Notes: a model not told the origin generated them from the letters alone. DNA of 64,000 nucleotides from Ruficoccus amylovorans (GCF_014230085.1 NZ_JACHVB010000034.1:147825-211824); one strand, 5' to 3'; shown: positions 53,908 to 62,863, counted from the first letter of the stretch. Numbers and translations: made by a program.

Positions 53908-55575
53908 ATGGGTATGAAAGTAACAACGAAGGCGAAGCGGAAGGCCTACTCCTACATCCGCTTTTCCTCTAAAAAACAGGAGCAAGGCGACAGCCTGAGA
54001 CGCCAGACGAAAGCCGCCCAAGACTTCTGTGAGCGGTTTAACTTGGAGTTGAGTACGGAGACGTACCAAGACCTTGGCGTGTCAGCCCTTCGCGGCAAAA
54101 ACGCTCACGCCGGGAATCTGCGTGCCTTCTTGCGAGCCTGTCAGGAGGGTAAAATCGAGCGTGGAAGCGTCTTGATCGTGGAGAATCTGGACCGTTTGTC
54201 CCGGCAGCAAATCGTTGAGGCCACCACGCTGTTTTTGGAAATTATCGAGTATGTCGATATCGGGGTGTCTCAGCCCCCGGCAAAGATTTACAACAAGGCC
54301 GAACTCAACGAATCCCGCTTCGCCATTTTCGAGGTGCAGTTGGCCTTCGTCCGGGCCAACGAAGAAAGCGCCGTCAAGAGCGACCGCTTGCGCAAAGTCT
54401 GGGCCGAGAAGCAACGAAAAGCCAAAGATCAAATCCTGACCTCCCAGTGCCCGGCATGGATGATCCTCAGTGAGGAGAAGGAGCGCTTCATCCTCATCGA
54501 GGACCGGGTGAAACTCATCCGGGAGCTTTACTCGATGTGTATCGAGGACGGCCTTGGGGTCTATACCATCACCCATATGCTGAACAAGCGGAATGAGCCC
54601 GTGTGGGGGCGGGGCAAGGCTTGGCAGGAGTGCTACGTGCAACGCCTGCTCACCACCAAGGCCGTACTGGGTACCTACGTGCAGCATAAGCGAGATGACC
54701 GCACCGGAGGCCGCAAAACCAATGGCGTCGAAATCGAAAACTACTACCCGGTTGTCATCGACGAGGCAACCTTTCGCCGGGCACAGGCTGCTTTGGCCAG
54801 TCGCAAGGGGAAGGGTGGCAGGCGCGGCTACGGCAAAGATCGCACCGTCAACAACCTCTTTACCGGCTTACTGACCGACGCCTACACGGGCTGCCCGGTC
54901 CACTTCCTCAACAAGGGCAGATGGCAGTACCTTTCCCCCTCGTACTGCAAGCTTGGCAAAGTCGGCTACTATATGGCTTGGGAGTATGCCGACTTCGAGA
55001 GGCTGTTTCTTGTCCATGCCCTCAACGAGGAGTACCTTGAGCTCATGCACGAGGCCGACACATGGCAGGCGTCCAAGATCGATAAAATCAGGGCCGAGAT
55101 CGACACCCTGAGAGCCCAGCTTGATAACGTTTCACGGGCCATTGCCGAGGTTGGCCCATCCGAATCCCTCAAACGGCAACTGGTCGAACTGGAGAGTGGC
55201 CTGACCGAACGCCAGCAGACCCTCAACCACTTTCTACTCAGTCAGTGTGCCAGCGACGAAGAGATGTTCCTGTTCGCCTTCGACGAAGGACTCGGTACTC
55301 GGCTACGCTCTGATGCCGTTCTGCGCAACAAGTGCCGGGCTATTCTTGAGCGAACATTCTCAAAAATAGAAGTCTTCTTCGAGGGCGACGATGAGGCTTA
55401 TATTGCCAACCGTGCCCTCATCCAACAGGGCCTGAACGGCAAGAACGCCGCCCACAACCGCGAACTGGTCAGATCCATGAAACTCCAACGCTTCATCCGC
55501 GTCCACTACCGCAACGGGGCCACCCTCGACCTCTTCGACGACAACTGCCTCATCGAGGCTGAAGCTTTGCGGTAA
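53908..55575 (+). CDS. Large serine recombinase
   Basis: A 555-aa site-specific recombinase of the large serine (resolvase/integrase) family. The catalytic domain (about 10-150) has the nucleophile Ser20 in YIRFSSKKQEQGDSLRRQ and the ENLDRLSRQ block. The recombinase domain follows (about 175-290, LNKRNEPVWGRGKAWQ, LTTKAVLGTYVQH). It has the coiled-coil region (about 385-440) but only sparse Cys, so the zinc ribbon is incomplete. It is the likely integration/excision enzyme of the element. The att site is unknown; a perfect palindrome lies 69 bp downstream. Confidence 0.93.
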   Translation: MGMKVTTKAKRKAYSYIRFSSKKQEQGDSLRRQTKAAQDFCERFNLELSTETYQDLGVSALRGKNAHAGNLRAFLRACQEGKIERGSVLIVENLDRLSRQQIVEATTLFLEIIEYVDIGVSQPPAKIYNKAELNESRFAIFEVQLAFVRANEESAVKSDRLRKVWAEKQRKAKDQILTSQCPAWMILSEEKERFILIEDRVKLIRELYSMCIEDGLGVYTITHMLNKRNEPVWGRGKAWQECYVQRLLTTKAVLGTYVQHKRDDRTGGRKTNGVEIENYYPVVIDEATFRRAQAALASRKGKGGRRGYGKDRTVNNLFTGLLTDAYTGCPVHFLNKGRWQYLSPSYCKLGKVGYYMAWEYADFERLFLVHALNEEYLELMHEADTWQASKIDKIRAEIDTLRAQLDNVSRAIAEVGPSESLKRQLVELESGLTERQQTLNHFLLSQCASDEEMFLFAFDEGLGTRLRSDAVLRNKCRAILERTFSKIEVFFEGDDEAYIANRALIQQGLNGKNAAHNRELVRSMKLQRFIRVHYRNGATLDLFDDNCLIEAEALR

Positions 55576-55643
55576 GGCCACCCATCTTGATCCCATATTT
55601 CTCATCTACCATCCGGCCCTGCACATCTTTTCACCGCCCTCAC

Positions 55644-55689
55644 GCGGACACGGACAGGCCCCATATATATGGGGCCTGTCCGTGTCCGC
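55644..55689. repeat. Perfect 46-nt palindrome, copy A
   Basis: Two 23-nt arms with no loop: GCGGACACGGACAGGCCCCA then TAT, followed by its exact reverse complement. The outer arm sequence GCGGACACGGACA recurs in the palindrome at 63058-63107. There is no T-run, so it is not a normal terminator. Confidence 0.85.
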
Positions 55690-55863
55690 AGGCAAGGTCC
55701 AATCGACGGCTCGACTGGCTAATTAAGCGCATAAGCACAGGTTGTTTTTGCCGATAACAATGGAGGTCTTTCATCTCATTTGATGATTTTGATTGTTGAT
55801 GGTTCGTAGATTCTTGTATTATAAGATAACTGCCATCTGCTTGTTTTATCGGAAACCTGATCT

Positions 55864-56781
55864 ATGCGTAAAGTCCTTGTAAAAGCTCGATCTCACAAAC
55901 TGTGCTGGTGGCTGCTCGCATTGGCTCTGTTCGCTTATGGATGCGGAAAAAATCAGCCGGAGACCGCCGAAACTCCTCCGGTCCGTCCGACGAGCTACGA
56001 ACAGCTCATTGCGCTCTCGGATGATGATCTGGCTCAGGTGGATGTCGCGAGGATGAACCTGCTTTGCGCCGAAGGGTTGGCCGGGGCTGAGGATCTGGAT
56101 GTTCAAGCGGCGTTGTGGAAGCTCGATAGGTGGGCCCGCTTGGCCAAGGCGTCTGAAGAAAAATATCTTCCCCAGTTTTGGGCCAACCAAGCTCGATACG
56201 ACCACTCGCTGGCAAAATTCAAGGCGGTTAATCTGGCCCTGACAATAAAGGAAGATTTGGGCTGTGGGTATAACTTGGAACTGGTGCGCTCGGGTGTCAT
56301 GTCCGACGTGAGGAGCACGCGGTTCTTTCAGAATTCGAAAGACCTGTTTTTGCACGGGTTTCTCTCTGAGCAGCAAGCGGGCAGTTGCGCTTCGTTGCCG
56401 GTTCTTATGGTGGCGTTGGGGCGACGTTTGGATTACCCCGTATACCTCGTTGCCTGTAAGGGGCACCTGTTTTGCCGATGGGATGACGGCAAGGAGCGTT
56501 TCAACATCGAGACAGCCATGCAGGGGGTTGATTCAAAGCCGGACTCCTACTATTACCGCTGGCCCCATCCGACCAATGAGGCCGAGGCTCAGGCTGAAGG
56601 TTACTTGACTAACCTCACCCCACGCCAGGAATTAGCCGTTTTTGCCCAATTGCGGGCAGCCTGCCTGCAAGAGAACCGGGATTATGCCGGGGCAGCAGAC
56701 GCCTATGAAATCGCCTTGGCGACGTTCCCGGACTCCTCCCTGATCAAACAGTATTTGAACCGCGCTAAATCTAAAATATAG
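55864..56781 (+). CDS. Transglutaminase-like lipoprotein
   Basis: A 305-aa exported protein. A leader ends ALALFAYGC with Cys27 as a possible lipid site (weak lipobox). Residues about 120-260 resemble the SirB1/transglutaminase-like superfamily: Cys175 in AGSCASLPVLMVALGRRL, His201 in KGHLFCRWDD and Glu216 in FNIETAMQG form a Cys-His-acid layout. The C-terminal part has a TPR-like pair (about 265-300). It could be a cell-surface or periplasmic cysteine enzyme; the reaction is unknown. It is AT-rich and lies 1 bp before the mini-RHS gene. Confidence 0.72.
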   Translation: MRKVLVKARSHKLCWWLLALALFAYGCGKNQPETAETPPVRPTSYEQLIALSDDDLAQVDVARMNLLCAEGLAGAEDLDVQAALWKLDRWARLAKASEEKYLPQFWANQARYDHSLAKFKAVNLALTIKEDLGCGYNLELVRSGVMSDVRSTRFFQNSKDLFLHGFLSEQQAGSCASLPVLMVALGRRLDYPVYLVACKGHLFCRWDDGKERFNIETAMQGVDSKPDSYYYRWPHPTNEAEAQAEGYLTNLTPRQELAVFAQLRAACLQENRDYAGAADAYEIALATFPDSSLIKQYLNRAKSKI

Positions 56782-56782
56782 A

Positions 56783-57442
56783 ATGAAATCTCTACTCCTG
56801 TCTGTTTTGTTGTGTCTACTCTCGGCCAATTGCTTTGGCTACTACATGGCCCAGCAGGGCCGATGGCTCTCCAGAGACCCCATCGGGGAAAAAGGCGGAA
56901 AAAATCTCTATGCCATGGTCGATAATGATGCGGTCAATCGGTTGGATTACTTGGGACTATTCGATAAGTCGATTGCTGATAACGGTATTGTTACGATTAA
57001 GGTTAAAAACTGTGAGATTGTCATCCTTGATGGACATGGCTCTAAAAAAACGCCCCATGTTTTTACATTTCCTGAGGGTACTTGTGCAGCAGGAGGATTC
57101 TTAGGATGCTACCCTGGAACAACTAATGACACAATTCCTGAAGATAATCGAGTTCCAGGTGCTCCAACCGACAAGGAACCTCGTGCTGATATAAAAGGAT
57201 CGAAGCTGTGGAGTGAGCGAAAAAAGATAATTGAAGGCGCGGAGGAGAAGGCGAAAATGATTTGCAGGGATCCCAAGAAATGTTGTGAAAATATTATAAT
57301 CACCGTAACCGATACGGTGCCAAATCCAGCTTGGTATGATATTATTTCAACGCCACCAAAAGAAGATGTCGTCTTCAAATATGATTGCGAAAAAGGTAAA
57401 TTAAATCGAGTTTCAGGTCCATCAGACTATTATAACTTTTAA
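56783..57442 (+). CDS. Mini-RHS core protein with C-terminal candidate effector domain
   Basis: A 219-aa protein. A signal peptide (MKSLLLSVLLCLLSANCFG) is followed by the end piece of an RHS repeat-associated core, GRWLSRDPIGEKGGKNLYAM then DNDAVNRLDYLGL (about 27-60). The remaining 150 residues form a Cys-containing domain I do not recognise (IVILDGHGSKKTPHVF, CCENIIITVTDTV). In large RHS toxins this core precedes the variable toxin tip, so this resembles a detached tip with its own secretion signal. The next gene encodes a small membrane protein, in the position of an immunity gene. The pairing is inference. Confidence 0.75.
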   Translation: MKSLLLSVLLCLLSANCFGYYMAQQGRWLSRDPIGEKGGKNLYAMVDNDAVNRLDYLGLFDKSIADNGIVTIKVKNCEIVILDGHGSKKTPHVFTFPEGTCAAGGFLGCYPGTTNDTIPEDNRVPGAPTDKEPRADIKGSKLWSERKKIIEGAEEKAKMICRDPKKCCENIIITVTDTVPNPAWYDIISTPPKEDVVFKYDCEKGKLNRVSGPSDYYNF

Positions 57443-57460
57443 GCTTAAGCGTGGTTTAGT

Positions 57461-57799
57461 ATGAAGATAATAGTTTATTACACATCCTTTCTGACGGTAT
57501 GCTTATGTGGGGTTGGTATGTCGTTGTTGCATGCTAAATCTCGTTTCTCATATGATGCTCTACTCGAAGGGCATCGTTATTGCACACTTACACAATTATT
57601 TTTTGATTACGGAAAGTTTATGAATGTATTGTGTTTACCTTTTTTTATCTGGGCGCTTTATCGTACATTCAGGTCAAGCGATGGCTTCTTGGAGACGCAA
57701 TTGAATATTTCTTTAGCCTTATTTGCATCTCTGACTATAGTTGTGTTGTCTTTGGTGTCTCTGGCTTTGCCATGGACGAATGTTATAGTCGGGCACTGA
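57461..57799 (+). CDS. Small membrane protein, candidate immunity partner
   Basis: A 112-aa AT-rich protein with three hydrophobic helices (about 4-22, 54-70 and 82-108). It starts 18 bp after the mini-RHS gene on the same strand. No family is recognised. Position and membrane character fit an immunity protein for a periplasmic or membrane-acting effector; this is not proven. Confidence 0.6.
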   Translation: MKIIVYYTSFLTVCLCGVGMSLLHAKSRFSYDALLEGHRYCTLTQLFFDYGKFMNVLCLPFFIWALYRTFRSSDGFLETQLNISLALFASLTIVVLSLVSLALPWTNVIVGH

Positions 57800-58186
57800 T
57801 TTTGATATCCAGTGACTCCATCAGAGAATAGTGCGAGTAAAATTCACTTGATACCAACGGTTCCCCCTCCGTTGAGTCTGAAGCAACTAAACCGCCCCAA
57901 GATAGCTTTTCTCACCTCGTTGAGGTTGATGCTGGAAGCCGGGAATGAGAATAAATAAGGGCTATCATATTGGGGTGGCGAGGTTAGCTCAATCAGCGCA
58001 GAGAATTTTAGAGTTTTCCCCTTTAAGACCCGTCTTTAAGCTCAAAAGCATTGACTTCCCGCCCATTACGTCCCACTATAAAGGCATACTCCGGTTGGGT
58101 AAATCGGCTAACAAATGGACGGTTAGTTAGTGCCCGTGGAACGCCGTTTGTTTTGCGTGCGAAAGACTGGAATCACCCCGTACTGG
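57800..58186. other. Intergenic region before the pseudopilin operon end
   Basis: 387 bp separating the mini-RHS pair from the convergent pilin-like operon. I see no supported gene; short frames lack coding character. It holds only short hairpins (CCTC-GTT-GAGG near 57918). Confidence 0.45.
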
Positions 58187-58660
58187 CTACTTCCGGTTCA
58201 GGATCTTCTGAAGTGCCAGGTACAGCATGTAGAAGATGATCGCCGGGGAAAAGACCACCGCGAGGATGAACGCGAGCGTGACCACCAGCTCGATGATGTC
58301 ACCCACATAGCAGGCCTCCAGGGCCTTGTAAGGGCCGACAACGGGCCAGAGGGAGACTTCCCACAGGCGTGAGGCTATGACGTCATTCATAGCACTTTGC
58401 GAAAGCCCGTGCAGCGATTCAAAGTGCCTGCCCAAGGGCTCCTGAAAGAACGTCGTCAGCAGACTGGCAATGATGTACTTCGTCAGGAAGATCGTGACGA
58501 TGTAGGGCAGGTAGATGAAGATGTAAAAGTACGGGATGAACCAGAGGTTGGACCAACCCCGCTCGCGGAAACGGCTCAGGAAAGACGGCTTGGCGGGTTT
58601 GCTGCGAGTCTGTGCGTGTGCCTGCTGGCTGACAGGCTGGATGACGGGGATGTTGTTCAT
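58187..58660 (-). CDS. Membrane protein of the pseudopilin operon
   Basis: A 157-aa protein with a basic N-terminal region (KPAKPSFLSRFRERG) and two or three membrane helices (FIPYFYIFIYLPYIVTIFL and LVVTLAFILAVVFSPAIIF). No family is recognised. It is the last gene of the minus-strand pseudopilin/peptidase operon, 20 bp after the third pseudopilin gene. It might be a platform or anchor component. Confidence 0.65.
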   Translation of the reverse strand: MNNIPVIQPVSQQAHAQTRSKPAKPSFLSRFRERGWSNLWFIPYFYIFIYLPYIVTIFLTKYIIASLLTTFFQEPLGRHFESLHGLSQSAMNDVIASRLWEVSLWPVVGPYKALEACYVGDIIELVVTLAFILAVVFSPAIIFYMLYLALQKILNRK

Positions 58661-58680
58661 GGATGGCGTTGGAATAGGGG

Positions 58681-59352
58681 TTACTGCATATTGGGGACCA
58701 CGTCGTCATGACTCGGCCACTCCGTGGACACATCTTCGATGTCCTTTAGCTGGGCCTCGGTTTCGGCCCGGTATTCGGTCTGGGTGGGCATGTCGCCAAG
58801 CTTGACCCGGTTAAAGATTGCCGGGGTCACGACTCCGTTCGGTCCCATCGAAATTATGGTGAAGCCAACGCCCTGCCAGTTGGTATCCTTGGCCTTCGAC
58901 TTGTAGGAGTACTTGTAAGGGTTGCCCCATGGATCAGCCACAAACTTGATACTGCCCTTTTCGCCCACAGAGAGATTGCGCACATCGAGCAAGGGCTTGA
59001 TGGTGGCTGGCGGGTGCATGCCGTAGCTGCCGGGTGCACCGTCCTCACCATCCTTGTACATGATGATGAGCTCGCCCTTGAGCACACGGTAAAGGTCCGA
59101 TGAAGTATCTGTGCTGAGGTCGCCTGAGGCCGTGGCCGTATTGGCCGAGCCAAGCCAGGGATAGTCGCCGTAGCGCATCTTGAATGTCTCCAAAGCGGTC
59201 GAGATGGCTTGCAGGTCGGCCTTGGCCTTGGCGGTGGACTGGACGCTGTACACGTAGCGCTGGATGCCGATAGTGAGGCTGGCCAGAATGATGATGATCC
59301 CCATCACGACAAGGAGCTCGATCAGGGTAAAACCGGGGCGGTGACGTTTCAT
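58681..59352 (-). CDS. Type II secretion/type IV pilin-like pseudopilin 3
   Basis: A 223-aa prepilin-like protein. The short leader MKRHRPG is followed by the prepilin-peptidase site and FTLIELLVVMGIIIILASL: Phe+1, Glu+5 and the hydrophobic helix typical of type IV/T2SS pilins. The C-terminal region carries GspG-like signals (KFVADPWGNPYKYSYKSK). It is the third pseudopilin of the operon. No secretin or assembly ATPase lies nearby, so it must use external machinery or act alone. Confidence 0.85.
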   Translation of the reverse strand: MKRHRPGFTLIELLVVMGIIIILASLTIGIQRYVYSVQSTAKAKADLQAISTALETFKMRYGDYPWLGSANTATASGDLSTDTSSDLYRVLKGELIIMYKDGEDGAPGSYGMHPPATIKPLLDVRNLSVGEKGSIKFVADPWGNPYKYSYKSKAKDTNWQGVGFTIISMGPNGVVTPAIFNRVKLGDMPTQTEYRAETEAQLKDIEDVSTEWPSHDDVVPNMQ

Positions 59353-59363
59353 GGTCAGGGGAC

Positions 59364-59543
59364 TTAGCTGTTGGCGGTGTGCTGCTGCTTCTTGCGGGCT
59401 GCGAGCAGCCCGGCTAGACCGATGCAGACGAGCCCGGCGAAGATCAACTTCTGGTCGAGGTATGGGGCATAGATCGCCATGCCTGCGGCGACGAGCGCCA
59501 GCACGAGATAGGAAACGGTCAGTACGTTGATGGATGCTTTCAT
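59364..59543 (-). CDS. Small two-helix membrane protein
   Basis: A 59-aa protein (start ATG 59543, MKASINVLTVSYL). It has two hydrophobic helices with a basic end (LLAARKKQQHT). It sits between pseudopilins 2 and 3 on the same strand. No family is recognised. A longer frame to 59606 runs into the upstream gene and is not preferred. Confidence 0.6.
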   Translation of the reverse strand: MKASINVLTVSYLVLALVAAGMAIYAPYLDQKLIFAGLVCIGLAGLLAARKKQQHTANS

Positions 59544-59580
59544 GGGGTGTCCTTGGATTGATGTTGGTAGTTGTGACAGG

Positions 59581-60216
59581 TTACTGCTCGGCGGTGCTCT
59601 CCTCACTGGTGAGGCCGGGAAAGGTGGTGAAGCGTGCCAGCTTCTTGGAGCCGCTTTGGGTGACGGACTCGAAACCGAAGACCAAAATCCGCGTCTCCAG
59701 CGCCTCCTGGAGCTTGTACGTGTAGCTCTTGTCGTCGTAGCCCTTGAGGTTGAGTGACTGCACCATGCCGGAGTAAATCATGCCCTGCGGGGCAATGATG
59801 ATGCCGATGTCCTTGTTGCCCCACGCGTCGTAGAGCTCGGGGCTGTTCGAGTCGGGGTCGAGCACATCCCCGTCAAACTTCATGTATGTGCGGCCCTTGC
59901 GATTCTCGCTGGTGTCCTCGCCCGAGAGAGCCCCTACGAGGTCCACATCCTCCGTGCTGAAGGCGATGTAAGGACGGCCTTCTGTATCCGTTTTTGAATA
60001 CGCTCTTGAAAACGGATAATAACCGTTGTCGGCCTGAAAGGCCGCTACCCCGTTGGCAATCGACGAGTAAAGCCCCCGCGCCGAGGCCCGGTTCATGGAC
60101 TGACGGGCCGCGCCCACGGTCGGGATGAGGATCGCCGACAAAATCCCGATCACGGCGATGACCATGAGCAGTTCGATCAGGGTGAAACCAGTGGTTCTTG
60201 AATGCTGGTGCTTCAT
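59581..60216 (-). CDS. Pseudopilin 2
   Basis: A 211-aa protein with leader MKHQHSRTTG, then FTLIELLMVIAVIGILSAIL (Phe+1, Glu+5). The soluble part is GspG-like (FQADNGYYPF, LYDAWGNKDIGIII). The start at 60216 is preferred; the longer frame to 60246 adds ten residues. Upstream its start lies just past the stop of pseudopilin 1 (60234). It probably forms a short pseudopilus with its neighbours. Confidence 0.85.
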   Translation of the reverse strand: MKHQHSRTTGFTLIELLMVIAVIGILSAILIPTVGAARQSMNRASARGLYSSIANGVAAFQADNGYYPFSRAYSKTDTEGRPYIAFSTEDVDLVGALSGEDTSENRKGRTYMKFDGDVLDPDSNSPELYDAWGNKDIGIIIAPQGMIYSGMVQSLNLKGYDDKSYTYKLQEALETRILVFGFESVTQSGSKKLARFTTFPGLTSEESTAEQ

Positions 60217-60233
60217 GCTGTGCGTGGGGTTGG

Positions 60234-60857
60234 TTATTCGACCCAAGTGCCGACGGCCTTGGTCCCGTCCCCGGCGGAGAACACGACCACCGATGCCCGG
60301 ATGTCGTCCCCGCTGGGTAGGCCGGGGTTCATGGTTTCGCGCCCCGACGGGTTGTCCTTGGGGTTGCCGGTTTTAAGAGAGGTCCCGTTGACCCGGCTGG
60401 CGCTGATCTTGGGGACTTTGTCGCCGCTGGTGTCGAACAGGATGTTGATGTCGGAGTTGCCAAACCCGTCGATGGTGTAGTCCTTGTTGTTGTACTCGAC
60501 GGTGTTGCCGGGCGAGTAGTAGCCAACCATGCGGCGGTTGAGTTTGCGGGCTCCCTGATAATCGCTCTGGTTCCCGCTCAAGATCGCAATGATGTTCGAG
60601 TCCTCGGTCGAAACCGGGTTGGTCGATCCCTCCATCGGCCACCAGCCGTAGTCGGCCTTAAACGACTGGCAGGCGTTGGCAAGCTGCGTGAACTCATAAC
60701 GCGACTTAGCCGCCATAGCCGAACGACGAGCCCCGCCGACCACGGGGATCAGGATTGCCGCCAAGATGCCGATGACGGCAATCACCGTCAGCAGTTCGAT
60801 CAGGGTAAAGGCCGGGCTAGTTCGCCGCCGTGACGAGAGTGGGAGAGGTGTTTTCAT
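60234..60857 (-). CDS. Pseudopilin 1
   Basis: A 207-aa protein (start ATG 60857; the ATG at 60881 is an alternative). It has the pilin segment AFTLIELLTVIAVIGILAAI with the Glu+5 kept. The soluble part has FKADYGWWPM and DGFGNSDINILFD, again GspG-like. It overlaps the end of the candidate peptidase gene by about 41 bp. The three pseudopilins share helix sequences but differ in their heads, indicating a set rather than a simple duplication. Confidence 0.85.
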   Translation of the reverse strand: MKTPLPLSSRRRTSPAFTLIELLTVIAVIGILAAILIPVVGGARRSAMAAKSRYEFTQLANACQSFKADYGWWPMEGSTNPVSTEDSNIIAILSGNQSDYQGARKLNRRMVGYYSPGNTVEYNNKDYTIDGFGNSDINILFDTSGDKVPKISASRVNGTSLKTGNPKDNPSGRETMNPGLPSGDDIRASVVVFSAGDGTKAVGTWVE

Positions 60858-61521
60858 GGGTAGGTTCGGTGGGCTCGACAACGACTTTGCCGGGCTTGTG
60901 AAGGAAAACGGAATTGCTCATGATGGTGCCGGAGTAGGCGATGACTTGAGCGTCGGTCGCGTTGGCCAACTGGTGTAGGTAGTCGCTATTGCCACCCACC
61001 CGGCAGGAGATGAGCTCAAGCTTGGCATCCGGGGCGGAAGCCTCCTTAAAGGCTTCCCACATCGGGCTGACAGCGAAGGCTATCCCGTCCGAAAGCTGCG
61101 GATAGCAGACTCCGTCCAGAATAGTAGTCTCCGGCGTTTGGCCTTGGAAGAAGCCGGGCTCCACCCCGTGGGCGATATAGATAAAGCGCCGAATGCCTGT
61201 GTGCTTGGCCAGCATGGCGGCGGCATCCGTTTCCCCCTTGACGACGTAAACCGCCGCATTCGGGTAGTCGGAAAGTTCAGACTCCATCGCCCGTAATAGC
61301 GGGGTGTAGTCCTGTGCAGATACGCTGAAAAACTGCCCGTCCATGTTCACCATGATGACGGTGGTGGTGTCGGGATTGTCGTGGACTGTGAAGCTCTTAC
61401 GGTTCAGCGTATGCGGGTACTTGACGCACATGCGGGCATATTCGTAGCCTCGTCCAAGGGCGGTAAAAACCAGCCCGACAATTAAGGCGATTAAGACTCT
61501 TTTGGCGTTGCGGGGTCCCAT
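60817..61521 (-). CDS. Clan-CD (caspase/gingipain-like) candidate cysteine peptidase
   Basis: A 234-aa protein with an N-terminal membrane helix (about 8-23, VLIALIVGLVFTAL), then an alpha/beta domain. Two blocks match clan CD: hydrophobic strand plus His-Gly (RFIYIAHGV, His118) and hydrophobic strand plus Cys (LELISCRVGG, Cys173). The spacing of 55 residues fits. Close relatives could include DUF4347-type proteins, so peptidase activity is not certain. It is the first gene of the operon with three pseudopilins and two small membrane proteins. It faces out of the membrane if the helix is an anchor. Confidence 0.6.
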   Translation of the reverse strand: MGPRNAKRVLIALIVGLVFTALGRGYEYARMCVKYPHTLNRKSFTVHDNPDTTTVIMVNMDGQFFSVSAQDYTPLLRAMESELSDYPNAAVYVVKGETDAAAMLAKHTGIRRFIYIAHGVEPGFFQGQTPETTILDGVCYPQLSDGIAFAVSPMWEAFKEASAPDAKLELISCRVGGNSDYLHQLANATDAQVIAYSGTIMSNSVFLHKPGKVVVEPTEPTHENTSPTLVTAAN

Positions 61522-61930
61522 GTTCGGTGGCGGTTGCCCCCGAATTGGGTAATCCAGCTATCAAATGTCCTATTGGCTGACGCCTGTCAGAGCCTGCCTT
61601 GTGTAGGCTCTTTTGTATCCGTATATGAATACACGGCAGGGGTAGTCCTGTGGCTGACGCCATTGTTGGTGGGATTGCTACGCCTGCTTTTCCGCCCCGC
61701 GAAAAAGGGATTATGCCAGCCCTTTGCTCAGACCCGATAAAGGTCGTATTTTCATAAAAAAGGGTATCCGCACGCGGAGCCTCCCATTTTTAGCGTTCCT
61801 TGAAAATCTCCACCTTGACGGGGGACCTTCGGTCCCTCGCTCCGGGCACACGGTAGCTTCCGCTCGCCGCTTGGCAGGGAAAATCAGGCTTTCAATGAAG
61901 AAGGCCGGTTAACCCGAAAGGAACATTACT
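61522..61930. other. Intergenic region between the peptidase operon and ardC
   Basis: 409 bp, divergent control region of the minus-strand operon and the + strand ardC gene. It holds a hairpin with a T-run (AGAGCCT/AGGCTCT, 61589-61614) and a second hairpin near 61816-61833 (GGGACC-TTC-GGTCCC). Short frames here were not judged real. Confidence 0.5.
61589..61614 (+). terminator. Terminator-like hairpin
   Basis: AGAGCCT and AGGCTCT with a 9-nt loop, then TTT. It lies between divergent genes, so it may be an attenuator of ardC or a remnant. Confidence 0.5.
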
Positions 61931-62800
61931 ATGAAAAAATCCGCCTACGACCGAGTGACCGAACGCATGATTGAACTGCTTGAGAAGGGCGTTTGCCCTT
62001 GGCGTAAACCTTGGAACCGCATTGCAGGCCGTCCTCGTAACTTTGCCAGTGATCGGCCTTACTCCGGCATCAACTGGTTTCTCTTGCAGACCGCCAGTTT
62101 TGACCTCCCTTACTTCATGACTTTTATCCAGGTGAAGGCCAAAGGAGGGAGCGTCACAAAGGGCAGCAAGGGCTTGCCCGTGGTCTACTGGGGCACCTTT
62201 GAACGCGACGACGAGAACAACGGCAAATCCGTCACAGACAAGGACAGCGAAGCCCGTAAAATCCCCTTCCTAAAGTCTTACACCGTCTTTAACGCCTGTC
62301 AGGTTGAAGGGATTGACTTCCCCGATTTGCCCGAGTCAGACCCGCTGGCATTTAGTCCTATCGAGGCCGCCGAGCAGATTATTGCAGGCTGGAAGGATGG
62401 CCCGGAGGTCTTACACGGCTATAAACACGCCTGTTACCTCCCGGCCACCGATGAAATCCAGCTCCCTCCCAAGGCCCGCTTTGCCTCAGTAGAGGAATAT
62501 TACGCAACGAGGTTCCATGAAATGTCCCACGCGAGCGGCTCCCCGAAGCGCCTTAACCGAACCATGAGCACCACCTATGGAGACAAGGACTACTCGCGCG
62601 AGGAACTCATTGCGGAAATGACCTCTGCTTTCCTCTGCGCCCATTGTGGGATCGACAATAGTGTCATCGAGAATTCTGCCGCATATCTTCAGGGCTGGAT
62701 CAATATTCTGAAGGGTGACAGCAAGCTGGTTGTCATCGCCGCCAGTCAGGCCCAGAAAGCCGCCAACCTCATCTTGGGAATAGGGGAGGGGGAGTCATAA
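61931..62800 (+). CDS. ArdC-type antirestriction protein
   Basis: A 289-aa protein. The N-terminal ssDNA-binding part (about 1-130: YDRVTERMIELLEKGVCPWR, GRPRNFASDRPYSGIN) is followed by a zincin-like metallopeptidase domain with HEMSH at 196-200 and the downstream EELIAEMTSAFLCAHCGI. ArdC protects incoming plasmid or transposon DNA from restriction during transfer. It is preceded by an AAAGGA ribosome binding site. It fits a mobile element that enters by conjugation, as the mob genes suggest. Confidence 0.92.
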   Translation: MKKSAYDRVTERMIELLEKGVCPWRKPWNRIAGRPRNFASDRPYSGINWFLLQTASFDLPYFMTFIQVKAKGGSVTKGSKGLPVVYWGTFERDDENNGKSVTDKDSEARKIPFLKSYTVFNACQVEGIDFPDLPESDPLAFSPIEAAEQIIAGWKDGPEVLHGYKHACYLPATDEIQLPPKARFASVEEYYATRFHEMSHASGSPKRLNRTMSTTYGDKDYSREELIAEMTSAFLCAHCGIDNSVIENSAAYLQGWINILKGDSKLVVIAASQAQKAANLILGIGEGES

Positions 62801-62830
62801 CCCCCTTTATCCTTTTTATCATTTTATCGG

Positions 62831-62863
62831 CATTGCCCGGTTGTGACCGGGCAATGTTTTTTT
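62831..62863 (+). terminator. Terminator of ardC
   Basis: CATTGCCCGGT and ACCGGGCAATG with a TGTG loop, then seven T's. It is the first hairpin of a seven-hairpin array. Confidence 0.88.
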
